A stretch of DNA of 28,402 nt from Candidatus Sumerlaeota bacterium (GTDB lineage: Bacteria; Sumerlaeota; Sumerlaeia; JADFCT01). The position numbers and the translations under genes were made by a program. This document shows positions 7,415 to 15,270 of the stretch, in pieces. Location: assembly GCA_026398575.1 (NCBI GenBank), contig JAPLSP010000103.1, positions 1-28,402 of the forward strand, in the 5' to 3' direction. Positions within the stretch are counted from its first letter, which is position 1; every line of letters starts with the position of its first letter. A model generated the notes under the pieces. That model was not told where the DNA came from. It saw only the letters and a program-made list of their open reading frames with translations, and searched no databases.

Positions 7415-8140
7415 TCATTGCTGTTCCCGGCTGTTTCGCCGATGCCGATAAAGCCGCTCAGTAAAGCCTCCCTCTTTCTCAAAAGAATCAGCCTGCGCTT
7501 CCAACTGATTGTCCAAGAAATAACAGCACAAGTTTAAAAGAGACAATGCCGCATTAGCTGCTAACTCGACGTATGATGGAAGATGGATTGCTGCACGGAC
7601 GGACACGGACGAACACGGACCAACACCGACGGGCACGGACCCCCCATTTGAATTGGCCGCAGCCGTCTGTGTTGGCGCGTGTTTTGGTCCGTGCGCGTCC
7701 GTGCCAGTCCGTGCCTGATCGTATTCCTCTTTCACCCAGGCGCGCACTTCCTCCAGCTTCGCGCATCGTCTTGCCTTGAAGCGCTCCAATGCCGGATGCT
7801 TCGGGCGAAATTCTTCCATTCCCCGCTGACGCAGAAAATCCCTGTAGTCACGCCGCAGTTCCTCCAAACTGGCCCGTGCCACGCCCGTCAGCTTCAGTTC
7901 CATCTTTTTCGACGTGCCCTACGCCTGGCTTCCTTCGACGATATTCTGAACGCCGGACCGCGCCGCCTGTGTCATCTGATCGCGCGTCTGGCTGCTCCGT
8001 TCGATATAGCGCTCGCAAAATAATGCCGTCAAATCATAGATCAGCTCGGCTAGCTGAAAACTCTTCAGCTTGCGATAGCCGCCGTGCTTGGGGATCAGAG
8101 ACTCATGCACATCGTTTCTCTTTGTTCCCATGGGCTGCAT
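7415..8140 (-). pseudogene. Four-helix-bundle (23S rRNA intervening-sequence protein family) gene with amber stop and repeat insertion
   Basis: Read on the minus strand, 8140-7922 encodes an N-terminal part typical of the S23/IVP four-helix-bundle family (IPKHGGYRKLKSFQLAELIYDL, FCERYI, QMTQAARSGVQNIVEGSQA). A TAG stop follows at 7919-7921. The same frame then continues GTSKK and MELKLTGVARASLEEL through to EGGFTERLYRHRR, which is the family's C-terminal part. As I recall the family, a serine normally stands where the TAG is, so a single base change (TCG to TAG) would explain it. Further on, about 45 residues derived from 10-bp repeats interrupt the protein between 'WVKEE' and 'VELAANAALSLLNLCCYFLDNQ'. 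ATG 8131 (with AGGG nine bases upstream) is the likelier start. The family has no firmly known function; the DGR accessory protein Avd is related. It may be split, dead, or a sequencing error. Confidence 0.82.
7591..7720. repeat. Internal inverted pair of 10-bp repeat arrays (B and C) inside the four-helix-bundle gene
   Basis: Array B (7591-7640) has five units of the CGGAC orientation, such as GGACACGGAC and GAACACGGAC. Array C (7671-7720) has about five units of the opposite orientation, such as GTGCCAGTCC. A 30-base A+T/G+C mixed spacer separates them. Together they could form one long imperfect hairpin. Both lie within the reading frame and introduce no stop, giving Gly/Val/Thr/His-rich peptide. 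The unit is the same as in the arrays flanking the gene. Confidence 0.9.
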
Positions 8141-8160
8141 CCCTGCCTATAGGCTGTGTC

Positions 8161-8234
8161 CTCTGCCTGTCCATATTCGTCCGTGGCCGTCCGTGCCTGT
8201 CCGTGTCTGTCCGTGCTGGTCCGTGCCTGTCCTT
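8161..8234. repeat. 10-bp tandem repeat array D (seven units, CCGTGNNNGT type)
   Basis: Seven 10-bp units and a partial eighth, including CCGTGGCCGT, CCGTGCCTGT (twice), CCGTGTCTGT and CCGTGCTGGT, are laid end to end. The array begins 20 bases upstream of the four-helix-bundle frame and stops three bases before the trpB stop codon. It is in inverted orientation relative to array A, so the two flank the gene symmetrically. Confidence 0.92.
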
Positions 8235-8237
8235 GTT

Positions 8238-9674
8238 TCAGGCCTTTTGGGCGTCCTTCTTGTATCGCTCCGCCTTGGCAATGATGAACTCCCGCCAGGA
8301 GGGATCGTCCAGGGCGTCGGCTATGGTGAAGATGTCTTTGTCGCCCCGGCCCGACTGATTAATCAGAATACTTTGATCCGGCCTCAGCGCCGGGGCTTCC
8401 TTCAATGCCTGGACAAAGGCGTGGGCGCTTTCGAGCGCGGGGATCAAGCCTTCGGCGCGCATCACCCGCCGCATCACCGCGATGACCTCGGCGTCGGTGG
8501 CCGATTCAAATCGCACGCGCCCCCGGTCTTTGAGATAGCAGAGGATCGGACTGACGCCCACGTAGTCCAGCCCCGCCGACACGGAGAACGTGTCGCGCAT
8601 TTGCCCTTCCTCATCCTGCAGAAAGAAAGTCTTATATCCTTGCGCAATCCCAACGCTCGCCGGCAACGGCCCCGCCGCCGGGGTTCGGGGTTCGGGATTC
8701 GGGATTCGGGCTTCGGGCTTCGGGATTCGGGCTTCGTGACTCGTGACTCGTGACTCGGGGTTTGGGATTTGCGACTCGGAACTCGGAACCCGGAACTCGG
8801 AACTGGGGTCTCGGAACCCGGAACTCGGAACTGCCTCGCTCGCGAGCCGCGTGGCATGTTGGCCGGTGGAGAGGCCTTTGCCGCCCGCCTCGACGCCAAT
8901 AAGCTCGACGCCATCGTCATCGAGGAATCCCTGAAAAACGCCCATTGCGTTCGAGCCGCCGCCGACGCAGGCATAGACGCGCGCGGGCAGCGAACCGGTT
9001 TGCTCGAGCATCTGCCGGCGCGCCTCCTTGCCGATGATGGATTGGAAATATGCGACGATCATCGGGAAGGGATGCGGCCCGCACGTCGTGCCGAGGCAAT
9101 AGTGCGTCGTATCCATCGTCGCCACCCAGTCGCGCATACACTCATTGATCGCGTCCTTGAGCGTCTGCGCGCCGTCCGTGACGGGAACGACCTTGGCGCC
9201 GAGTTGTTCCATCCAGAAAACATTGGGCCGCTGCCGAGCGACGTCCTCGGCGCCCATGTAGATAACGCATTCATAGCCGAAGCGCGCGGCCATCGTCGCC
9301 GTGGCCACGCCGTGCTGCCCGGCGCCCGTCTCGGCGATCACGCGCGTCTTCTTCATGCGCCGCATCAGCAAGCCCTGCCCCATGACGTTGTTGGCCTTGT
9401 GCGCGCCGGTATGGTTCAGGTCTTCGCGCTTGACGTAGATGCGCGCGCCGCCGAGCACGCGGCTGAGATTTTCCAGAAAGGTGACCGGCGTCGGGCGGCA
9501 GGAATACGTTTGCATGAAGCGCTCGTATTCCTCCCAAAACTTCGGGTCCTTGCGCGCCGCATAAAACTCCGCGATCAGATCATCCAGCGTCGCCCGCAAA
9601 ATCTCCGGCACAAACGCGCCGCCATAAGGCCCGTAGTAGCCCTCGCGCTCAAAGTCAAAGAGGTTCCATTTCAT
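8238..9674 (-). CDS. trpB: Tryptophan synthase beta chain with an in-frame repeat-encoded insertion
   Basis: A PLP enzyme that joins indole and serine to give tryptophan, normally in a TrpA2B2 complex. Residues 1-25 (YYGPYGGAFVPEIL) and the PLP lysine Lys93 in 'GAHKANN' are typical. So are the phosphate-binding GGGSNA (238-243), 'GVEAGGKGLSTGQHA', 'YKTFFLQDEEGQ' and 'NQSGRGDKD' near the C-terminus. The protein has 478 residues against about 400 for the family. The excess is a stretch at 282-332 made of seven heptapeptides (VPSSGFR, DPSSEFR, VPSSESQ and so on) encoded by a 7-bp DNA array. All catalytic motifs lie outside the insertion. The weak AGGA ribosome site overlaps the stop codon of the toxin gene upstream, so translation may be coupled. 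No trpA or other trp gene is in the window. Confidence 0.92.
   Translation of the reverse strand: MKWNLFDFEREGYYGPYGGAFVPEILRATLDDLIAEFYAARKDPKFWEEYERFMQTYSCRPTPVTFLENLSRVLGGARIYVKREDLNHTGAHKANNVMGQGLLMRRMKKTRVIAETGAGQHGVATATMAARFGYECVIYMGAEDVARQRPNVFWMEQLGAKVVPVTDGAQTLKDAINECMRDWVATMDTTHYCLGTTCGPHPFPMIVAYFQSIIGKEARRQMLEQTGSLPARVYACVGGGSNAMGVFQGFLDDDGVELIGVEAGGKGLSTGQHATRLASEAVPSSGFRDPSSEFRVPSSESQIPNPESRVTSHEARIPKPEARIPNPEPRTPAAGPLPASVGIAQGYKTFFLQDEEGQMRDTFSVSAGLDYVGVSPILCYLKDRGRVRFESATDAEVIAVMRRVMRAEGLIPALESAHAFVQALKEAPALRPDQSILINQSGRGDKDIFTIADALDDPSWREFIIAKAERYKKDAQKA
8681..8833. repeat. 7-bp tandem array inside trpB (21 full units)
   Basis: From 8681 to 8827 there are 21 consecutive heptamers, followed by a partial unit: GGGTTCG, GGATTCG, GGCTTCG, TGACTCG, then GAACTCG and GAACCCG. 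Neighbouring units are the most alike, as expected from stepwise duplication. Since 21 x 7 = 147 bases equals 49 codons, the frame is preserved, and any three units give one heptapeptide. The unit resembles the GATTCGT units of the fabG-fabZ spacer, so I place both in one family. All trpB units point the same way. Confidence 0.93.
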
Positions 9675-9683
9675 GAGTGATTC

Positions 9684-10100
9684 CTAATCAACTTCCAGTA
9701 GATTGAGACCACGTTTGGAAAGGTCTTTGTCAAAGGAATAGGCATCCTTTTCATTTTTCGCATGGCAGTATGCCAAAATATAGGCGTCCACTAAGCCGAT
9801 GTTCTCTGACTGCAATATTCTCAGACAATCCAGCATCATCTGTTTGTCATTCATCTGTACACCGTCAAATCCCACAATCTCCGCCAATTTCTTTGCGGAT
9901 TCCGTGGATGGAACCTTGTAAAAGCTTCTAAGAACATGATGCGCTTCAAATACGACGAGTTCAGGCAGATGAATGGCAATTTCGCCTCTCTCGACTTTGG
10001 GGAAAAAGTCAAAGACGCCTTTGAATTCCGGAGCGACGACCTGAGGGTCTTCAACAAGATATCTGATCAACACATTAGCGTCAATGATAATGGCTTTCAT
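9684..10100 (-). CDS. PIN-domain toxin (VapC-like ribonuclease)
   Basis: A 138-residue PIN-domain protein, the standard toxin length, that would cleave RNA using a metal-binding acidic cluster. Asp7 (IIIDANVLIRYL), the Glu in 'ELVVFEAHHVL', the Asp in 'NIGLVDAYILAYC' and the Asp in 'AYSFDKDLSKRG' make the usual four-acid set. Start 10100 is set by GGGGGAGG nine bases upstream; the longer frame to 10247 lies inside the antitoxin gene and is rejected. It overlaps the antitoxin 3' end by 20 bases, the normal arrangement for coupled toxin-antitoxin pairs. It is followed nine bases later by trpB in the same direction, which is unusual. The target RNA is unknown. Confidence 0.88.
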   Translation of the reverse strand: MKAIIIDANVLIRYLVEDPQVVAPEFKGVFDFFPKVERGEIAIHLPELVVFEAHHVLRSFYKVPSTESAKKLAEIVGFDGVQMNDKQMMLDCLRILQSENIGLVDAYILAYCHAKNEKDAYSFDKDLSKRGLNLLEVD

Positions 10101-10344
10101 GGACAAACGCCTCCCCCATGATTTTTTCCATTTGCTTCTTTGTGGGGAACTTCTTTTTTTTCGCATATTTCGAGAGTGAACCTGCCAATTGTTCTGCTTT
10201 CGATGCGCCGACCTTGGCCAGACGGAGCGTTTTTTCTTCGGGGTCAATGGTTACATTTAGGCTGTCGCCTGCCGCGATTCCTACGCGCTCTAACAGGCGT
10301 GCAGGAATGACCGCCTGTCCTCTTTCTTGAACAATCACATTCAT
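10081..10344 (-). CDS. AbrB/MazE-type antitoxin
   Basis: An 87-residue protein with a SpoVT-AbrB swapped-hairpin DNA-binding domain at residues 1-45 ('VIVQERGQAVIPARLLERVGIAAGDSL'), followed by a Lys-rich C-terminal part (KYAKKKKFPTKK) that would bind the toxin. The start 10344 has AAAGGAG (10352-10358) seven bases upstream; the frame open to 10401 is not supported. It precedes and overlaps the PIN toxin gene. By analogy with known pairs it should neutralise the toxin and repress its own promoter; a candidate promoter lies at 10403-10431. The pair, AbrB-type antitoxin with PIN toxin, is common in VapBC systems. Confidence 0.87.
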   Translation of the reverse strand: MNVIVQERGQAVIPARLLERVGIAAGDSLNVTIDPEEKTLRLAKVGASKAEQLAGSLSKYAKKKKFPTKKQMEKIMGEAFVHESHYH

Positions 10345-10402
10345 CGCTGATCTCCTTTCAGTACTAGAAACCGCTACCACTATGTTTCGCTGATATGCCA
10401 CC

Positions 10403-10431
10403 GTTTTATGATCAATATCTCATCGCTTCAA
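10403..10431 (-). promoter_or_regulatory. Possible promoter of the toxin-antitoxin-trpB unit
   Basis: On the minus strand TTGAAG (10426-10431) and TAAAAC (10403-10408) are 17 bases apart, about 60 bases upstream of the antitoxin start. A short GAAAC/GTTTC inverted repeat lies downstream around 10366-10387 and could be part of an operator. The -10 match is imperfect. Confidence 0.3.
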
Positions 10432-10547
10432 ATCATGAAACTTCTCAAAAGACAAAAGCCGCACGCGCCATAGGCACGTAACATGCCGGATTTTCATCGC
10501 AGGGACGCCGTCTTGGCAACGCGAAACTCGCGGCCATCCAGCGGCTA

Positions 10548-13500
10548 TCAGTTTTTCCGCCGCTTCAGAAGGGCTTGGGCGCGGATGGTATCGCCGGAAT
10601 TTTCAGGCTTGATCTCGATGTCTTTCGTGAAAGGCTCGCAGCCGTCAGCCTCGACGGTCAGCCGCCAGGTTCCGGCCGTCAGATTCTGAAAAATAAATTC
10701 GCCGCCCGCCGCCGCATCGCGCCCGAGAAGCGATTCCGCATACATCATGCTCCGCGCTTTCTTTGGCGTCAGCGTGCGAACGCCGTCCGGACCTGCGAGC
10801 GTGATCGAACGCGCCAAAGCGCCGCGGGGAGAATCCTGGGGGAGTACGATGGTTCCCTGCAAAGCCGTTTGAGGTTGAATCGTGAATGAGACCGCGCATG
10901 GTTCGCCCGCCTTCACCGTCACCGGTATTAACACCGGTTCGGCCTTCAAAGCGCGTTCATCCGCGCCGGTCACCCCGACCAAAAAATCTCCCTCTGGAAC
11001 GGAGGAAAGGGTTTGCTCGGGCGCGTCCAGCGAAATCAAATTCGTGAACGCCATGCGGCTGATAAGGTCTTGCGCCGGAGGCTCCAGGCCTTTGAGCATG
11101 AAGACGCGAATCCTGCCGCCGAGCTGGGAGGCATCCCCGGTTTTCGTGATCTTCACCTGGAGCGAGCCCATCGTTGGAAGAACGAGCACGCCCAAATCCT
11201 GGTCGTGATCCAGGTTGTCGAGCGAGATGGCGTTGGGCAACGCGAGCGATCTTTCATCGTTTCTTCCCATGGACACTGAGAGCGTGTATTTGCCCATCAG
11301 GCGCCCGGTGAATGCGACCTTGCCATCGCGGATATCGTCTGTGTATGCGAATGATTGTATCTGAAGCGGATCGCCGGCGGTTTCATCCCCATTCTCCGCC
11401 GCGTCTTTTTTATAAAGAATGGCGCGGGTGATGTCCGAGAGGCGGAAGCGCGTTTCTTTTTCCGGCAGCGCCAGGCGCGCCGTTACGCGGAAACTCTTTT
11501 CAATGATGAAATCGCGGGTCGTCTCGCCTTTGATCTCCACCGGCTCCGAAATCAATTTTGACCGCGAGTTTTCTCCTGTCGTCGCCTGTATCGAAGCGAT
11601 GTAGGATCCATCGCTCAGGCCAATCACCTCATAGCGCCCTTCGTCATTGCTATCGCCGGCGGGAATGCGTTGATAATCTGGACTGCTATTATCCCTTCGG
11701 AGCGAAATGCGGGCATATGGAATCGGTTTGCCGGCGGCATCAAGGACCAAGCCTTTGAGCGAGGAGCCCAGCGCGACAAGAATCTCCCCCAAATCCTGAT
11801 CATCTGTCAGGTTGTCAAGATTCAGGGACTCGGGATAGTAGAACTGAAAACTGCGTCCCTGCGCGCTGTTGCCGCAAATCAGCAGCAAGTAGTCGCCTTG
11901 GAACCGTCCCTCAAAGAACATCTGATTTTCTTTTACATCATAGCTGCCACTATTTGAATCGAGCTTGAGGCCGTCTTGTTCCGTGCTGTCCGGCCCGGCA
12001 TGTGATATTCTTATAAGGCAGCCGCCGGTGAGAATAGGAAGGCGGCTCGCGCCCTCCGCTCCGTCGAAGACGATCTTGACCGTGACCAGATGATTTCCCG
12101 GAATCATAAAATCGCGAGCCGTTTCGCCTCGCACGTCCACTGTCTCAGATATGTTAGACTTGCCGCTATAGTCCCTGGCAAGAGTGACCGTGACGGAATG
12201 CTTGGCTTCGCTCAATCCTTCGATCCGGTATTCGCCCTGCTCATTGGTTTCCGTGTGAAAATTCCCGTTTCCCCTGCCGGACTTTTTGGTGATCCAAATC
12301 CGGGCGCCATATTGCGGCGCATGCCCCTTCAATACATGCCCGTACAAAACAGCCGAGCCCTCGCCGGCGCTGATGTCCACGGTTTTTTCTTCATTATCTC
12401 CAAGCACGCATTTCACGGTCTTATTAAATTGCGTGGTCGCATAGCGGCCTTCCGCCCTGATTGTGTAAGAACCTGCGCGCATCCCACTGAATCGGAAACA
12501 TCCCATGCTATCCAGCGGAACGAGATCACTCGAATACTGTGTGGCCCCCTCAGGGACATTCCAACTGCCGCTGACTCGCCCGCTGTCGGGCGCCACTCCC
12601 TTGAACGAAACCGTACCGCTAATGCCGCCGCCGCGCTTCAGGCCGATGCGCAGCAAGCCGCCGCTCTCATAGGACTTACGTTCTGACATCGCGATCTGAA
12701 AATCAACATATCCTGTGAAGTGGACGTGGAGACTTCCGGGCTTGCCTCCGTCGCTGATTTCAAAACTTCCGTCGGCAGCGGTAAGCGCGCGCATGCCATC
12801 CAAAGGCGCGCCCCAGGCGATGAGTTCGTCCGCATATAGCATCACCAGCGCACCGGCGATGGGCTTTTGATCGGCGGCGTCGAAGACCATGCCCTTGATC
12901 GCGACGCGCTTGGACATTTTTATCTCTATCGGCTTCGATTCGCTCTCGTCTGCCGGTTGCAGATCATCCATCTTCTGTATCCCGTATTCGGGCGCCGTTA
13001 CGAGGATGGAATATTTCTGATCCTTCAGCAGATCATGGATCGCGAATTCGCCGGATGCGCCGCCGAACTGCGTGTCCTCCTTACCCTCGTCGCGGGAGAA
13101 GGTATTGAACCGGCATTTGACATTGAACGATGTCAGCGGCGCCTGCGTTTCGGCGTCAATCACACGCCCCTTGATCACACCGCCCGTCGCGATGACTAAC
13201 TTCGTCTCGCGATCGGGCGGCAGCTCCTTATATTGGGTCTGAGCCCATCCCGCGCCCAGGATGCTAATATGAATAGCGCGGTTCGGCAAATCCTCAAATC
13301 GGACTTTGCCTTCCGCGTCCGTGCGTTTTTCGCGTTCGTCCGCGCGGACAAAGGCAAGGGTATTGACGGATAGCTCGCCAATGGTTTCCATCCTTATCTT
13401 TAGTCCCTCGATCGGTTCGCCTTTGCCATTGACGACGATGGCGCTGGCCCAATGCCCCTTCTCCATTTTGAAATTCACCCTTGCGGGACTGCCGGGCGAA

Positions 13501-15212
13501 CCGGGTTGGGATCGCGCCTCAACCGCGGTGGCATACGTCTTGGCGAACGCGGCCAGCACATATTGCGCGCTGGCGTATTGGGGCTTTTCTTTTGGCTGCT
13601 CAAAGCGATACATGCCGTCCGTGCCGGAGATGGCCGGCTTGCCGTCGCTGAGTGTGTACTGCTCACCGTAATAAATCTCGGCGCCGGCGATGGGCGCGCC
13701 CGCCGCATCCGTGACGCATCCCTCGAAGACGATTGTTTCCTGCGCGCGGGTGGTGACCGTGTCCGCCACCTTGCGCGGCGCCATCGGGCGAAGCGTGATC
13801 GTGAGTTCAGCGGCGCGCGAGCCAGGAGGGAAGATCGCTGTGATTTCCCCGGGCGGCATTTCGTATCCGTTTTTTTCGGCGCGCGCCTTGATCGCGCTCC
13901 AGGCGCTCAGCCCTTCGGCGAAGGCGCGTCCGTTCTCATCCGATTTCATCTCCTTGGAAATTTTTGGGAAATAGAAATCGCCGGTATAGAGGATCACACT
14001 GGCGCCCGCGACTGGCGCGCTGGTTTCGTCGCGAACCTGTACAGAGACGCTGGCGCCCGGCATGAGCGCAATGTCGCAAGTATTCTTCGCTCCCGCTGTC
14101 ATCGCGATGGCGGCCTTGCGCGCGACGTATCCTTTGGCGGCGGCGTGGATCATGGCGCGCCCTCTGGGCAAACCTTCAAGCTGCCACGCGCCGTCTTCGC
14201 CGCTGCGGACGGCGTTATCGCTTTTCCGTTCGGAATTCCAATCCAGGCATCGCGCGATCTCGGCGCCGGAGATGGGCTTGCCCGTCGCCTGGTCGCGAAC
14301 CACGCCGTTCAGGGCCAATCCGGGATAGAGCACGATATCCAGAGGCCCGCCGCGCTGGCCTTCTTTCACTTCAATCATGATCGGGCGGCCGCCGTCGTGG
14401 TCAGAGATGAGCGCGCCGAGGTAGGCGGCCACCGGATATTGTCCCGGCCTCAATCCCGTGATCTCGTATGCGCCGTCTTCGCCCGCTGTGGCGCCGGGAG
14501 GAGCGTCTTTGACTTTGTTTTGGGGATAAGATTCTTCTCCCGGTTCCAACTGCGGACTGACGATGCGGACAGCTGCTCCGGTGGCCGGCTGCTTGTCCTC
14601 CCGCAGGACGTGGCCATAAATCGAACCGGCGCGCCAGACGCGTAGGAGCGTCTCGCTTGCGGGCAAATGAAGCATTTCCTGAGAATCGGCGGCGATGCCA
14701 GGGCCGGCTGCCTTGATAAATATCATCTCATACCACGACGCAGGAAATGTGACTACAGCCAGTCCTTTTGCGTCCGTCCGCGCCGCGCCGCCGACGCGCC
14801 CCGCTTCCCGATGGCCTTCCACGACGGTAACAGTGGTTCCGGGCACGCCTTCGCCGGTGTCGCGCCAAACGACGCGCACTTTCAGTTGTTTTCGGAACCC
14901 GGCCCGGACGGCGGCGGCGTTTGCGGCTTCATCATCACCCGGCGCGAAAGATTTGCGGAAATCCTTGATCCGCGCATCCGCCGCCAGACGCTCTGTGGCG
15001 CTGGTGGACGTCATATCCGCGATGGAAGAATTGCCCTGCGTTTGATTTTTTTGAGAGGAGGCCGAGCGCGCGCCATCCGAAGCCCGATTCTTCAACCAAC
15101 CATATCCGATCAAGATGGCGGCAATCAACGCGATGACTATCGTCCCCGCTGCCAACACGCGAGTTCGCGTATTGGCCGTGCCGCGAGGGGCGGTTTCTGT
15201 CCGGTCCACCAT
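10548..15212 (-). CDS. Giant membrane-anchored protein of carboxypeptidase-regulatory-like repeats
   Basis: A 1554-residue protein. Residues about 19-40 are a single membrane helix (VLAAGTIVIALIAAILIGYGWL) after a short charged cytoplasmic end. The rest should lie outside the membrane. From about 110 onward I count about eleven Ig-like carboxypeptidase-regulatory repeats, each with a 'G.V.D..G.P..GA.V' signature: 'GSIYGHVLREDKQPATGAAV', 'GVVRDQATGKPISGAEI', 'GRVIDAETQAPLTSFNV', 'GLVLDAAGKPIPYARI' and others. Such repeats form stiff beta-sandwich stalks and often bind sugars or proteins. No peptidase domain is seen. The start has only a weak GGGA site. It is the last of three co-directional genes (M16 peptidase, Uma2, this) with gaps of 35 and 58 bases. 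A scaffold or sensor role is inferred. Confidence 0.82.
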   Translation of the reverse strand: MVDRTETAPRGTANTRTRVLAAGTIVIALIAAILIGYGWLKNRASDGARSASSQKNQTQGNSSIADMTSTSATERLAADARIKDFRKSFAPGDDEAANAAAVRAGFRKQLKVRVVWRDTGEGVPGTTVTVVEGHREAGRVGGAARTDAKGLAVVTFPASWYEMIFIKAAGPGIAADSQEMLHLPASETLLRVWRAGSIYGHVLREDKQPATGAAVRIVSPQLEPGEESYPQNKVKDAPPGATAGEDGAYEITGLRPGQYPVAAYLGALISDHDGGRPIMIEVKEGQRGGPLDIVLYPGLALNGVVRDQATGKPISGAEIARCLDWNSERKSDNAVRSGEDGAWQLEGLPRGRAMIHAAAKGYVARKAAIAMTAGAKNTCDIALMPGASVSVQVRDETSAPVAGASVILYTGDFYFPKISKEMKSDENGRAFAEGLSAWSAIKARAEKNGYEMPPGEITAIFPPGSRAAELTITLRPMAPRKVADTVTTRAQETIVFEGCVTDAAGAPIAGAEIYYGEQYTLSDGKPAISGTDGMYRFEQPKEKPQYASAQYVLAAFAKTYATAVEARSQPGSPGSPARVNFKMEKGHWASAIVVNGKGEPIEGLKIRMETIGELSVNTLAFVRADEREKRTDAEGKVRFEDLPNRAIHISILGAGWAQTQYKELPPDRETKLVIATGGVIKGRVIDAETQAPLTSFNVKCRFNTFSRDEGKEDTQFGGASGEFAIHDLLKDQKYSILVTAPEYGIQKMDDLQPADESESKPIEIKMSKRVAIKGMVFDAADQKPIAGALVMLYADELIAWGAPLDGMRALTAADGSFEISDGGKPGSLHVHFTGYVDFQIAMSERKSYESGGLLRIGLKRGGGISGTVSFKGVAPDSGRVSGSWNVPEGATQYSSDLVPLDSMGCFRFSGMRAGSYTIRAEGRYATTQFNKTVKCVLGDNEEKTVDISAGEGSAVLYGHVLKGHAPQYGARIWITKKSGRGNGNFHTETNEQGEYRIEGLSEAKHSVTVTLARDYSGKSNISETVDVRGETARDFMIPGNHLVTVKIVFDGAEGASRLPILTGGCLIRISHAGPDSTEQDGLKLDSNSGSYDVKENQMFFEGRFQGDYLLLICGNSAQGRSFQFYYPESLNLDNLTDDQDLGEILVALGSSLKGLVLDAAGKPIPYARISLRRDNSSPDYQRIPAGDSNDEGRYEVIGLSDGSYIASIQATTGENSRSKLISEPVEIKGETTRDFIIEKSFRVTARLALPEKETRFRLSDITRAILYKKDAAENGDETAGDPLQIQSFAYTDDIRDGKVAFTGRLMGKYTLSVSMGRNDERSLALPNAISLDNLDHDQDLGVLVLPTMGSLQVKITKTGDASQLGGRIRVFMLKGLEPPAQDLISRMAFTNLISLDAPEQTLSSVPEGDFLVGVTGADERALKAEPVLIPVTVKAGEPCAVSFTIQPQTALQGTIVLPQDSPRGALARSITLAGPDGVRTLTPKKARSMMYAESLLGRDAAAGGEFIFQNLTAGTWRLTVEADGCEPFTKDIEIKPENSGDTIRAQALLKRRKN

Positions 15213-15270
15213 GAAAATGATCCCAGCGGACTTGTATTAATCAAACGTTACATGAGGTATTTCCAGAGCG

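Noticed and set aside
7415..8140. Frameshift in the four-helix-bundle gene
   Set aside because: Both halves are in the same frame, separated by TAG and five codons, so a nonsense change is enough.
7331..8234. 10-bp arrays as a CRISPR
   Set aside because: Units are contiguous with no spacers of 25-40 bases, and there are no cas genes.
13452..14645. 397-residue open frame on the plus strand
   Set aside because: It is antisense to the giant repeat protein; the composition is that of a shadow frame.
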